Origin: Ignelater luminosus
Lineage: Eukaryota; Arthropoda; Insecta; Coleoptera; Elateridae
Direction: 5' to 3'
DNA length: 64,000 nucleotides
Assembly (NCBI GenBank): GCA_011009095.1
Contig: VTPC01091222.1
Span: 26,921-90,920, forward strand
The position numbers and the translations under genes are program-made. The first letter of the stretch is position 1. Each line of letters begins with the position of its first letter. Under the pieces are notes generated by a model that was given only the letters and a program-made list of their open reading frames with translations, ran no database searches and was not told the origin of the DNA. Below are positions 54,801-62,503 of the stretch, piece by piece.

Positions 54801-57800
54801 CAATCAGTACGGCTCCCTATGGATGTAATGCTATTGTTGCTCTCACCTAGTTGGTTATAGTTCAGTGTTCAAAACATCTTTTCACAATGTAAATCATTAA
54901 TTATCATTATATGCTGCCGTCGACCTGGATGCTTTATATAACAAAATGATTCATTATAAGGTTGATGAGAACGTTGTTACCACTACTATAGAATTTCTTA
55001 AGAACAGAAGAATATACGTTACAGACCACAAGAGTGAGTTACATGCCCCGAGATCTTAATATACAAAACAGATTAGCTCACGGCTCTGTTCTATCTCTTC
55101 TGCTACAAGGTAATCCAATATGCTGACGACTTCTGTATTGCATATACAATACAAAATACTTAGCATGATTGTATAACAAAATTACAACATGATATACCTG
55201 ATGTTCAAAATGGGCTTCATAATGACGCCACACAAATTTCGCAGTGATGTCCTTCTCTAGAAACCCTTACTGTTGGGAATCTAAACATTCCTATTGTAGA
55301 CGGTTAAAAGTATTTAGGTACGCTGCTCAAAAAAAATTAGAGGAACACTATATTACATTGTAATTAGTTTATAAGGGAAAAATGTACCAACATAATCATT
55401 TTAAAGGCTCTGATAAAGCATTAAAACAATCGATGAAAGTTATTTCATAAGTTGCAATAATACCCTTAAATGAATAAAAGACAACATTTGCTACCAAAAA
55501 CAAAGAGATATCTTTGTTAATTTCTTGTTTTTAAAACGTAGCATGCTCTGAAACTACGGAAGCTTGTTGTAAATGTCAAAATTTAGTTATTACAACTAAA
55601 ATGAGGCATCTTAGTAAAGTTGAAGTGGCTCGTGCTGTTGTTTTAATTGAAAATGGAATCAGTATTAGAAAAGTAACAAGATTTGTAGAGGTGGGTTCTT
55701 CCGTCATCCAACGTGTTTGGAATCGATTTCGGGAAACGGGTCTAGATAAAAGACGACAAGGTCGGAAAAGAAAAACAACGCCGATTCAGGATCAATTTTT
55801 GGTTCTTTCGGAATTATGCAATCGCACCTCCTCTGCTAGGAAGCATCAGAACACTCTTCGAACGATTCGTGGCATAGACATGTCCGACCAGTCTGTTAGA
55901 AACATTAAGAGAAGCTTATTTAAGGTCAAGAAGACCCGTGCAAAATGCAGTTTTAACAAAACGCAACAAAATTGTCCGTTTAAACTTTGCATGTGATCAT
56001 CTTCATTGGCAACTTCAGTCAAGATTTTGTCTTACGCGTTGTGATGGTCGAAGTCGTGTTTATAGATGTCCAGGTGAACGCTACTCTTCAACTACTATAC
56101 AAGAAACTGTAAAATTCGATTTTATATTCATGCAAGATAACGCAAGACCGCACACTGCTGCTGTCAGCATTGAATATTTGCAGGAGCTTGAAATTAGAAC
56201 CATGGATTGGCCGGCCTTAAGTCCAGACTTAAATCCTATTGAGCAACTATGCGATATACTGGATAGACGTGTTCGAAAACGACCCACTGCAACAACTCAG
56301 TGAAGCCTTAAATGAAGTATGGGAAAATATTCTTCAAGAAGACTTTCGAAGGCTAAATGTCTCGCAGATGCCAACAAGTTATCAACGCCCACGGAGGTCA
56401 CACACGCTATTAGGAATGAACGAAAGGTATCCCAGATCTCTACTCGCATCTACAGTTTACTCGATTTCATTTCACTTTTTGCACATTTAACCGATAATTT
56501 TTAATTTCTCTTCCTGTTATTTATTCAATTTGAATGTATTTGAGTTTAATTAATTAAAAGATGCTAGTTCTTAATGTTGTTTATGTGGAAACTCTTTAAG
56601 AACCGTTCCTCCATTTTTTTTGAGCAGTGTATAATACTCGATAAAGAACTTCTATGGATAAAACACATTAACTATAAAATCTCAAAGAAAAAGAGGGTCT
56701 ATATGCTTAGATCGTTTGCAATATATAGCCATTTGTATTAGTATTGATGGCTTCAAATTGCCTCTATCCCGAGTAATTCTTACTGAGGCAAGAATCGTAG
56801 AGAATATTTTGCAAATAAAAATTTTTGTACCACTCCATATCAATAACCTAGATAGCCTTTTCCGGAGTAAGAAAAACTCTCCTCCACTTGCATCAGCTTT
56901 CACTGAAACTTGCCCTTACACTGACTTCATCGTAAATTCAACTAAACTGCCTTTCATTTCAGATGATATAATTTCCACAACAATTACCATAATATCAGAC
57001 TCCATATCGGTCTTGCAAACACTCCAGGACCGGTCACGAAATTGTCTAGGAATTGTCAGAAAATTTTGTTTTGATACAGGGGCATGCAGGCATACGCGGA
57101 AATGAAATAGTTAATAAAGCTACGTAAGAAGGATATAATATAACTTATTGGTCACTAATCATGTATCCGCCTATGGTGATATCACTAATATATTTAAACA
57201 CAATCAGAGTTGGGGTGGTTTTAACCAGGATCAAAACGGAATTCTTCGAAATTAATCACAAATCTGTAACCTATATAACTATACTATGTAACTATACTAG
57301 AATCTTATGTTCAGTTAGACGTAATAGCAGTGAAACTTATGTTTGGAACCATAAAACTTCAAGAATGGCATTTTAAACCATAGTCATCACTCATCATAGT
57401 TCACAGCAACACTTCGACAAAAAACAACAACAAAATCATCTTTCATTTTCAGCCGCTTAACTTCAAAATGATATCAGTCAGTGTTGTCAAACTTCATGTG
57501 GTACGGTGAAGTGGCCGACTTGTCAAAGTTGTCCAGTATAACCATTACTACTATTACTTTTATAGGTTGCAGGAACGTAAAAATTTAAAAACAAAAGTTA
57601 TCACTGCGGCCTACCATTGCTGTTGCTTGTCCCTGTTCAAGCTAGGGCTTCTGTGTTTTACCCAGACACTACCATAGCGTAGTAGTAGCCATCATAAGAA
57701 TTGAGGTAATTCACTCACTGCAGGCCGAGTTCTAATTTTTGCCCTAAAATTTCCAAATTTTTCCCTAGCCTCCCCCCCAACCCCCAGCGACGTAGACATG

Positions 57801-60800
57801 TCATTGATGATTAATCTTCTCTTCTCGGTAAATATATATGGTATAAAAACCAGCGGCATAGAAACTTCCTGGAGGAAGATATAATTTTGGTCTCCATTGC
57901 TAAAAGTTTCACATTTGGGCCATTTTCTCGGAAAGGGCAGAGAGATAACTCTAAAGGAGTTGGGTTCTAATTACACTCAAGTAGTACTAACAAATGAGAT
58001 ATGAAAGATAAAAATCAATGTGCGACAACTTCGGACCATCTCCTCTATGTTCTATTTATGCTAAATTCTAACGTAGTTACAAGAACTGTTGAAATGTACC
58101 CCTCTTGCCTCTACCACATTCCAGCTCTTCGAAAAGTGCGATGCGAAGCTCGACATGAATGAAAGCAACGACATTCATAGCTTTTTAGAACAAGACCATC
58201 CCTAATGCACGATTCTTCTGCATATATTACACTCTTCATATGTCCACAGAGATAGTGAACGGGGTTGAGGTCAAGTGATCGTGACGGCCAAGTAATTGTA
58301 TATCCTCTTTCAGACGGTTGTGAAATCCGTTATTAAGAAAAGCGGTAACTAAACTATCAAAAAATGATGGGGCATTATCGTGATGAAACTATACCTTCCG
58401 TCTGCCTTAAAGTGGAAATTCTTCCAATAAGCTTGGCAATTTATTTAGAAATTCTGATTTCATGCAGATGTTCATGTGACCATGTGTGTGTGCATCCTTA
58501 TGCGCATGCGTAAGAAAATATTTATTCATCAAATGTAATAAAGGGTTTTCCAATAAGAGGTGTTATTTTGATATTCAAAGAAAAGTGCCATTTTTTAATA
58601 TAAATGATCGGATGTTTATTTCATTATAAAGAGGAAGGTATGCCGTTAATAGTGGAAAATAACATCAGGCAAATGACCACCACGACCACGCTTACAGGAC
58701 AATATCCTTTTCATGAAATTTTCCATAACCAAATCGCAAAGTGGCTGCCCTATGTCCTCGATAGCCTCACGAATTCCATCTTTGAGGTCTTGAATCGACG
58801 CTGGGCTGTTGGCGTAGACCTTCTCTTTCACGTGGCCCCAAAGAAAGAAGTCGCAAGGTGTTAAATCACAAGATCTCGGTGGCCAATTGTGATCACCTCT
58901 TCGAGAGATAACACGGTCCGGAAACTTTTTCCGTAAAAGATCAATGGTTTCGTTGCTTGTGTGGCACGTAGCGCCGTCTTGTTGAAAGTAAACGTTGTCC
59001 AGATCAATACCATCCAATTCCGGCCATAAAAAATCGTTAATCATCTCTCGATAGCGCAATCCAGTCACCGTAACTGTTGCTCCAGCCTCATTTTCGAAAA
59101 AGTAAGGTCCAATGACTCCGCCGGACCATAAACCGCACCAAACAGTCACACGTTGAGGATAGAGAGACTTTTCAACAATAACTCTTGGATTTTCTGAGCC
59201 CCAGATCCGACAATTTTGCTTGTTGACGAAGTCACCGAGGTGGAAATGGGCCTCATCACTCAAGATGATTTTTCGATGGAATTCTGGATCATTTTCATGC
59301 ATTTCAACGACCCAATCAGCAAAGACACGACGTTGTTGATGATCGGCCGGCTTGAGTTCTTGTGTTAACTGGACTTTATAAGCCTTAAGACCCAAATCTT
59401 TATGCAAAATACGGTGTAATGACGTTTGTGGAATGGCTAATTCCAAAGAACGACGAGGAATGGACAAACCTGGGTTTTCTTTAACACTTTCGGCTACAAC
59501 AGCAATATTCTCGGCTGTTCTTGAGCGACGTGCACGGGTTTTATTCTTCGCATCACTAACTTGTCCCAAGAGCTCGAATTTTTTCACCAATTTCTGTATT
59601 GCGGTCCGACAAGGTGCTTCACGGTGACCCAAAAATGTTCGAGTTTTACGAACCGTCTCTGCCAAATTTTCACCATTTTTATAGTGAATTTTAATAATTT
59701 CAATGCGTTGTTGAAGCGTGTATCGTTCCATATTTATTAATGGCGTAGTTTCTACTTGTCAAATGTCAAAAAATGATAGCTTCAAAAGTGACATCTACCG
59801 AAATAGCGGGCTATTCAAAATAACACCTCTTATTGGAAAACCCTTTACATGTTAAACAACTCATAATTAATACGAATGTTTCAACTTATTAAAATGACCT
59901 GACCAATATCACTCATTTCGTCATTTCATTCAATACAACGTCTTTGCATGGACTCAATAAATACAATGCATTTTACTCATCTAATTCCAGATATTCGAAT
60001 ATGTGATGCCTACTACCTCATGTAACACATGTAGTTTAATCTGGTTTAAAATTAATCGACAAAATGCTTTCTATCTAGATAAAATCCAAATTAATGACTA
60101 TTTCAAATTTTGTCTAACATAAAATGTTAACATTTACAAACTGTCTGACAAAATGCATTTTTTGTCTTTATATTCTTATCTTATCCATAATAATACACAA
60201 AAATACTGCAAGAACGTCTTACTAAAGTAATAGCGCAATATGGAAATCTCAATTTCTACGTAATCTTTTTTTTAATATTAAATTAAACTCGTTGTTTGCT
60301 GTACGAAGACTTTTGTCTTTCACTGTATATTTTTGATTATTAGTTTTTTAGGTTAAAATGACTAAGCCACAAACATATTATTTTATTATTTTAAAATTGT
60401 CACATTACTGAATAAAAAATATCAGAAAAGTACTTACTTGGCATTTTTCGGAAAAAATGATCTCTCCACGTAATGAAATTCATCTTCCGGATCTCGAGGC
60501 ATCAGTGGTGTTCTATCTGTGCGTGTATGTGTGGGCGATGTGTGAGATCCGTAACCGTCGGCATTTAACTAAAAATCAGAAATTCATTTTTATTACTAAC
60601 ACAAACCAAACATAATAATTGTTTATTTTATCAAAATGATATTGCTAAATTCTTCGTGGCTTTAAATTCGAATCGCGTACTCGCCCGTATCTTTTAGCAC
60701 ACGGTTGCACCGCCAATAACGATATTATAGTTGCATTTTTATGTTCACTGGAAGTGTGAATTAAAGCGTTTTCATTATCGTTTCACAGTTTTATAACTGC

Positions 60801-61826
60801 AAAAACGATTAAATCCATTAAAAAATACTAATTGTGGAATAATTGGCATAATTGAATGCTGGATTCTTTAAAATCAATAAATTTTTTGTTTGAAATTATT
60901 TTTGCTTCGTTTGTTTAATAACAAGGTCTATTCATAAAAAAGCTCATTAAATGAAAATTAAAAAACCAACCATTATATTAGCAAGCGAAATATTATCAAT
61001 TTAAAAACATCTGTCTATCGAAGCATGCAAAGCAGGATTCAATGTACACTAAAAAAAGTATGGATCTATGTATGATTTTATCTACAAAGACTTTCAAGAA
61101 AGAAGTCACTGGCAACAGTAACAAACAAGAGATATTGTGTTAAAGCAATTGTTAGAATGTTTATCAGTCTAATTGTTTTCCATTTTCTTTATGCGAGCTT
61201 AGATGCCATTTGATAAGACCCGGATGGTGATTTTAAGCTTCTAGAAGCTGTTTACTGGGACAATGTTACAATGAACTGAAGTTAGAACAGTTTGTGTTTG
61301 TTAATCTGATAATTTAGATTGAAAATAATTTCGATATAATGAGAAATTTAGAGTTTATATTGTTCCATGATGTATAAAAGAGTGACAACGATATAAATGC
61401 TATTTTAGACCTTATAGTTCTAAGAGATCGCATTTTTTTTCTTAGTTCATCTTTCAAGTTTTCGTAATGATACAAAAGTTATAGTTAACTCTTCCAGATT
61501 TTCCGGCAGGTTGTTAAAATAATGAACACGAAACAACGGCTAAAATCTTAAGTTTACTTTTCAGTTTTAGAAAACTCCCAGTATCAGTGTGGCAAAAATG
61601 GAATTCGATTTTATTGGTTCTACTATTTCGCGTTGCGAGGCACTTTATAATAATCTTATGGAAAAATACAAACCTTAACTACGGTTCCGACGGGTTGTTG
61701 GTCCATTATTAAAGGTGGCGGCTGGGGAATACTTTTCGGAAGCGGTTCCATCGGTATTTGCTCCCCAAGGAGCCTTTCTTTCATCTCATGGATGTATGGA
61801 CACCGCTGCATGCTGGATACTCTATA
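23361..61826 (-). CDS. OTOP: otopetrin-like proton channel gene
   Basis: Otopetrins are plasma-membrane proton-selective channels with 12 membrane segments. Common coding exons, 5' to 3', are 41619-41232, 35453-35171, 25922-25762, 25700-25538, 25417-25202, 25082-24876, 24800-24545, 24481-24200, 24052-23839 and 23669-23361. All junctions are GT-AG with matching phases. The first coding exon is either 48148-47973 (884 residues in total) or the pair 61811-61674 plus 60568-60438 (915 residues). Both totals divide exactly by three. Family signatures visible are [20 protein letters not shown] (segment 3), [16 protein letters not shown] (segment 5), [19 protein letters not shown] (segment 9), the [19 protein letters not shown] junction (segment 10) and [16 protein letters not shown] near the C-terminus. 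Odd features are a Lys/Glu-rich and a Pro-rich cytoplasmic loop, and a long Thr-rich extracellular loop. Which insect paralogue (OtopLa, b or c) this is was not determined. Confidence 0.95.
24876..25417 (-). CDS. OTOP: two Thr-rich otopetrin exons, skippable in frame
   Basis: Exons 25417-25202 (216 bp) and 25082-24876 (207 bp) both start and end in phase 1. Either or both could therefore be skipped without a frameshift. Together they code for about 140 residues between segments 5 and 6, on the extracellular side. Long runs of Thr, Ser, Pro and Ala (for example [18 protein letters not shown]) look like a mucin-type O-glycosylation region. The first is Ala/Val/Thr-rich, the second Thr/Pro-rich. 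The second ends with a less repetitive [15 protein letters not shown]. Vertebrate otopetrins have a shorter link here, so this may be an arthropod expansion. Alternative use is inferred from phase only. Confidence 0.85.
25538..25922 (-). CDS. OTOP: otopetrin exons for segments 3-5
   Basis: Exons 25922-25762 and 25700-25538 are separated by a 61-bp intron. The first continues segment 3 ([14 protein letters not shown]) and encodes segment 4 ([18 protein letters not shown]). The second encodes segment 5 ([20 protein letters not shown]) and the start of the extracellular loop. Phases are 1 in, 0 between and 1 out. The next exon upstream is 9.2 kb away at 35171. Confidence 0.95.
25930..28085. other. 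otopetrin intron sequence
   Basis: This is the 3' part of the 9.2-kb intron. Apart from the TTA microsatellite at 27211-27238, no gene or element could be supported. Confidence 0.5.
27211..27238. repeat. TTA microsatellite
   Basis: About nine tandem TTA/ATT units lie in the large otopetrin intron. Confidence 0.85.
28089..28594. repeat. foldback palindrome 1
   Basis: The left arm (28089 to about 28310; includes TCTTTATTTATTTTCTGATC and AGAATCATAGTAGG) returns inverted from about 28370 to 28594, with roughly 80 percent identity and small indels. The centre is near 28340. No coding capacity is seen. It is probably a foldback or MITE-type element in the otopetrin intron. Confidence 0.82.
29088..29273 (+). 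repeat. tandem 95-bp repeat, each unit itself an inverted repeat
   Basis: Copies 29088-29178 and 29183-29273 appear identical, separated by CAAT (period 95 bp). Inside each, ATAATTCTGTCAGATTTGAAA at the start pairs with TTTCAAATTTGACAGAATTAT at the end, apart from one or two bases. The ten N at 29274-29283 follow directly, so the true array may be longer. Confidence 0.9.
29274..29283. other. assembly gap of ten N
   Basis: Ten undetermined bases sit at the symmetry centre of palindrome 2. This is the position where a collapsed repeat array or a failed hairpin read would be expected. The real length is unknown. Confidence 0.98.
29795..30303. repeat. foldback palindrome 3
   Basis: The left arm (CCACCCCCACACATTTGGCC, then GTACAGAATTGAATTCTC and GTTAATAACTTTTTCAC, to about 29960) returns inverted at about 30180-30303. 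The spacer is about 220 bp and non-coding. It begins where palindrome 2 ends, so the two may be parts of one larger structure. Confidence 0.8.
30541..31471 (+). pseudogene. LINE (non-LTR) fragment: endonuclease end and reverse transcriptase
   Basis: These are degenerate + strand pieces in the order of a LINE polyprotein. [10 protein letters not shown] near 30572-30602 is the end of an apurinic-type endonuclease domain. [12 protein letters not shown] near 30853-30890 and LKFADDVL near 30986-31010 are reverse transcriptase motifs (the FADD box). The C-terminal thumb region near 31340-31471 includes [20 protein letters not shown]. Many stops and shifts make it non-functional. The clade was not determined. 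Confidence 0.8.
31480..32970. other. otopetrin intron sequence
   Basis: No element or gene could be supported. Small frames here lack any recognisable motif. Confidence 0.45.
32976..33402 (+). mobile_element. mariner-derived MITE retaining a transposase C-terminus
   Basis: The ends CGAGACTTGCTGGAAAAATT (32976) and the inverted TTTCTCTAGCAAACCTCG (ending 33402) match with a few differences and are each flanked by TA. The 427-bp interior keeps only the C-terminal part of a mariner transposase. Readable pieces are [20 protein letters not shown] near 33150-33210 and then ASDWKNAF and [12 protein letters not shown] near 33270-33345. It is an internally deleted, non-autonomous copy, with a stop after RGERYS. 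Confidence 0.85.
33460..33648. mobile_element. 189-bp MITE, TA target
   Basis: The termini TTCGCGATTC and the inverted GAATCGCGAA are exact and flanked by TA on both sides (33458-33459 and 33649-33650). Partial inverted similarity continues inside (GTCAGGGAGAGG against GTCACGGGAAGG). It is non-coding and close to the mariner MITE. Confidence 0.65.
34128..34352 (+). repeat. tRNA-derived SINE-like sequence
   Basis: The block has an A-box-like TGGTTTAGCGG at about 34139 and, some 45 bp on, a weaker B-box-like GGGTTAGGGTTTC. It then runs through a GC-rich stretch (ACCCCGACTCGGTTCGGGTT) to an A-rich end (AAATAAAATACA). This is the layout of a tRNA-headed SINE. No complete tRNA cloverleaf can be folded by eye, so it is not called as a functional tRNA. 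Confidence 0.5.
35171..35453 (-). CDS. OTOP: otopetrin exon with Pro-rich cytoplasmic loop
   Basis: The 283-bp exon starts in phase 0 (AGC after TATAG at 35455) and ends in phase 1. It codes for [14 protein letters not shown], a Gln/Pro-rich run ([16 protein letters not shown]), a basic segment KSVRKRKTT, and the start of membrane segment 3 (FFLRIGAI). The part from 35280 to 35420 is strikingly GC-rich for this window. The exact acceptor is inferred from phase agreement with the exon at 41232; a downstream AG two bases away would break the frame. Confidence 0.88.
35454..39440. other. otopetrin intron sequence
   Basis: This is very AT-rich sequence, with an ATT/AAT run near 35550. No reading frame or repeat here could be tied to a known element. 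Confidence 0.5.
39446..39658. repeat. possible piggyBac-type MITE
   Basis: TTAA followed by AAAACGCTACA at 39446-39460 is mirrored at 39645-39658 (TGTAGCGTTT then TTAA). A second inverted pair (GCAACACATCAT and its counterpart) lies further in. TTAA flanks suggest a piggyBac-type source. The arms are short and imperfect. Confidence 0.5.
40786..40851 (-). CDS. OTOP: candidate 66-bp otopetrin cassette exon
   Basis: Between two constitutive otopetrin exons, a minus-strand segment is bounded by an AG acceptor (TATAG) and a GTGAGC donor. It encodes 22 residues, beginning [12 protein letters not shown] and ending ATSPIPQ. Both ends are in phase 0, matching the flanking exons at 41232 and 35453, so inclusion or skipping keeps the frame. 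The local GC-rich patch in an otherwise AT-rich intron supports coding use. It would extend the cytoplasmic loop between segments 2 and 3. Confidence 0.65.
41232..41619 (-). CDS. OTOP: first common otopetrin exon, segments 1-2 and Lys/Glu loop
   Basis: The 388-bp exon enters in phase 2 and leaves in phase 0. It codes for segment 1 ([20 protein letters not shown]), segment 2 ([20 protein letters not shown]), then CCSGDKK and about 55 residues composed almost only of Lys and Glu with some Asp, Gln and Pro. The Lys/Glu stretch is cytoplasmic and probably an extended or helical charged linker. The phase-2 entry accepts either of two upstream first exons, both of which supply two bases. Confidence 0.94.
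41620..47972. other. otopetrin intron sequence
   Basis: No confident gene or element. From 42560 to 43110 the + strand is pyrimidine-rich. On the minus strand between about 43980 and 43560 some text reads like decayed protein (for example [20 protein letters not shown]), with stops and no recognisable family. A frame at 47433-47714 (minus) is also unassigned. Confidence 0.45.
47973..48148 (-). CDS. OTOP: otopetrin alternative first exon A
   Basis: The ATG at 48148-48146 starts 58 residues ([14 protein letters not shown]...) that are Ala/Glu/Lys-rich and end QPKPDKR at the splice. The donor GTATAT leaves phase 2, which exactly fits the exon at 41619. The exon is CpG-rich compared with its surroundings, as expected near a promoter. 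The encoded segment is cytosolic and has no signal peptide or membrane segment. This start gives the 884-residue form. Confidence 0.85.
48149..48430 (-). promoter_or_regulatory. probable promoter and 5' UTR of otopetrin form A
   Basis: Sequence just upstream of the ATG at 48148 is richer in G, C and CpG than most of the window (for example ACGCGCGCATCTCG near 48208). No clear TATA box or initiator was fixed, so the transcription start is unknown. Confidence 0.4.
48431..53845. other. otopetrin 5' intron or flank
   Basis: No confident gene. A tRNA T-arm-like GGGTCGAATCCCGGG (reverse complement of 48578-48594) and an A-box-like TGGCTCAGTAGATCTAGTGG near 50598 may be scraps of SINEs. A CAGGGTGTCCCGTAAATGG string near 51855 resembles ends of dispersed insect repeats. 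Short open frames, such as 50631-50972 on +, have no recognisable domain. Confidence 0.4.
53850..53905 (+). repeat. solitary hAT-like terminus
   Basis: CAGGGCCGTACTTACAATTA has the CAGGGCC form of hAT ends, but no matching inverted end was found downstream. Probably an orphan end or a chance match. Confidence 0.3.
55321..56629 (+). mobile_element. Tc1-like transposon inserted in a LINE
   Basis: The ends CGCTGCTCAAAAAAAATTAG and the inverted AATGGAGGAACGGTTC-side terminus (GAGCAGTG at 56622-56629) are inverted copies of about 27 bp with a few mismatches. TA flanks both ends (55319-55320, 56630-56631). The 1309-bp element is inserted in LINE sequence, which reads on in the same frame when one TA and the element are ignored. 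Confidence 0.92.
55601..56430 (+). pseudogene. broken Tc1-type DD34E transposase
   Basis: The N-terminus is good: [19 protein letters not shown], then a helix-turn-helix around [17 protein letters not shown] and an AT-hook-like RRQGRKRK. The frame shifts near 55950-55990. Readable pieces after it are [58 protein letters not shown] (second catalytic Asp) and [14 protein letters not shown] (catalytic Glu). The segment between HLHWQLQ and SRFCL, which normally carries the first catalytic Asp (TDES), is deleted, as is the region between QETVKF and DFIFMQDN. It cannot make an active enzyme. Confidence 0.9.
57130..58090. other. sequence between LINE and transposase fragment
   Basis: No recognisable gene. 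It contains a C-rich patch (CCTCCCCCCCAACCCCC near 57770) and no clear repeat structure. Confidence 0.45.
58100..58460 (-). pseudogene. transposase fragment of the mariner/Tc1 superfamily
   Basis: Minus-strand readings give [20 protein letters not shown] (second catalytic Asp region) and, after a one-base shift, [20 protein letters not shown] followed by SVIYAEE. The third catalytic position (normally D or E before Y) is His, and the frame is broken. This resembles the WPxRSPDLNPxDYxLWGHMK transposases common in insects. No terminal repeats were identified. It lies next to the intact mariner, in the same orientation. Confidence 0.75.
58541..59845 (-). mobile_element. complete DD41D mariner-type transposon
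   Basis: The 1305-bp element has exact 31-bp terminal inverted repeats (58541-58571 and 59815-59845; outer bases AAGGGTTTTCCAATAAGAGG) and TA on both sides (58539-58540 and 59846-59847). It holds one uninterrupted transposase frame and short non-coding ends of about 75 and 83 bp inside the repeats. It lies in the otopetrin 5' intron, in the same orientation as the host gene. Confidence 0.96.
58646..59731 (-). CDS. intact DD41D mariner transposase, 361 aa
   Basis: The enzyme would bind the element ends and move it by cut and paste into TA sites. The start ATG at 59731 gives [20 protein letters not shown], the usual opening. An N-terminal paired-type DNA-binding region follows: a first helix-turn-helix at about residues 1-60, and a second around [17 protein letters not shown]. 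The catalytic domain has [10 protein letters not shown] (first Asp, about residue 160), [13 protein letters not shown] (second Asp) and [19 protein letters not shown] (third Asp). By count, 41 residues separate the second and third Asp, which places it in the rosa-like DD41D group rather than DD34D mariner. There is no stop or frameshift and the length is normal. Codon use is richer in G and C than the surrounding intron. Confidence 0.95.
   Translation of the reverse strand: MERYTLQQRIEIIKIHYKNGENLAETVRKTRTFLGHREAPCRTAIQKLVKKFELLGQVSDAKNKTRARRSRTAENIAVVAESVKENPGLSIPRRSLELAIPQTSLHRILHKDLGLKAYKVQLTQELKPADHQQRRVFADWVVEMHENDPEFHRKIILSDEAHFHLGDFVNKQNCRIWGSENPRVIVEKSLYPQRVTVWCGLWSGGVIGPYFFENEAGATVTVTGLRYREMINDFLWPELDGIDLDNVYFQQDGATCHTSNETIDLLRKKFPDRVISRRGDHNWPPRSCDLTPCDFFLWGHVKEKVYANSPASIQDLKDGIREAIEDIGQPLCDLVMENFMKRILSCKRGRGGHLPDVIFHY
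59848..60435. other. otopetrin intron sequence
   Basis: AT-rich; nothing recognisable. Confidence 0.5.
60438..60568 (-). CDS. OTOP: otopetrin alternative 5' exon B2
   Basis: The 131-bp exon has a TTTTTAG acceptor and a GTAAGT donor. It codes for [20 protein letters not shown] followed by [20 protein letters not shown] and KNAK at the splice. It enters in phase 0 from the exon at 61674 and leaves in phase 2, exactly as needed by the first common exon at 41619. The encoded segment is cytosolic, with Ser/Thr/Pro and an acidic patch that could be phosphorylated. Between this exon and 41619 lies an 18.8-kb intron containing exon A. Confidence 0.82.
61674..61826 (-). CDS. OTOP: otopetrin alternative 5' exon B1
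   Basis: The open segment starts after a TATTTCAG acceptor at 61826 and ends at a GTTTGT donor in phase 0. A likely start codon is the ATG at 61811-61809, giving [18 protein letters not shown] and ending QQPVGTVVK. Because the exon has an acceptor, at least one further upstream exon should exist, non-coding if this ATG is used. It could also be coding, since the frame is open back to the acceptor. No such exon was identified in the remaining 2.2 kb. Confidence 0.78.
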
Positions 61827-61829
61827 CTG

Positions 61830-62500
61830 AAATAAAAGAAACAATCTCATGAATAATGTGCCATAAAGTCATTTTTGTAACATTTAAGCATTTACAATTT
61901 ATAACTCGTGTAGTTTTTAGTATTTCATTGATATAAGACTACACTTTATTATTTTGCTGACTTTCAAGTGTACCGGCATAGTAAAAGTTATATAAACTCG
62001 TCGGGGCCAAGTTGTGACAACAAGTTAGAGCATGCTAACTACCTTACTGCTTATTCTCAATATCAACGGTTTATCAGTAACTGGTAAGTATAGATTACAT
62101 ACATAGCGGCCCCGAACAATGCAGGTTTTAGGTGGTTTTACAAAGTGTCAGGTTTCACTTTCGAAAAACTCTTTCTTTAGCTGTAGATTAGGATATCATG
62201 GCTTTCTTGACGCAGACACCAGTTTAAACCATCCAGGCCATGATTTTATTGGCTGTACATGATGGTTAAGTTAGGAACTTCGATATTTATTAGATAGCTT
62301 TGATGGAGATGAATTTTGTATAATAAAAGATTTACAGAACGATATAAATGACCGCCTTGAAACATACATGTTCGATTTCAAATATAACAAGCTTATTCGA
62401 ACTATTGCGCAGTCAGCAGGATTGAGTCTATTTTCGAAGCTCTCTCAGATTGGTTGAAAATGAATGAAAGAAGTATAAGTCTTCAGGACGACATTCTCCT
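61830..62500. other. upstream flank or intron of otopetrin
   Basis: No gene or repeat could be supported. Confidence 0.4.
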
Positions 62501-62503
62501 TAT

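Larger units (their letters stand above)
54590..57120 (+). pseudogene. LINE with RT and RNase H, interrupted by a Tc1 element
   Basis: Degenerate + strand pieces follow LINE order. SYRSI then LM near 54712 corresponds to the RT motif [26 protein letters not shown] starts near 54915, and [17 protein letters not shown] lies near 55005. [14 protein letters not shown] is near 55116-55160 (the catalytic YADD box). KYLG is at 55309-55318. After the Tc1 insertion the frame resumes as [20 protein letters not shown] from 56635. An RNase H-like region follows: [17 protein letters not shown] near 56985 and [16 protein letters not shown] near 57078, the latter resembling the GHxGxxGNExAD motif. An RNase H domain points to the I, LOA or R1-type clades. 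Stops and shifts show it is dead. Confidence 0.85.
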
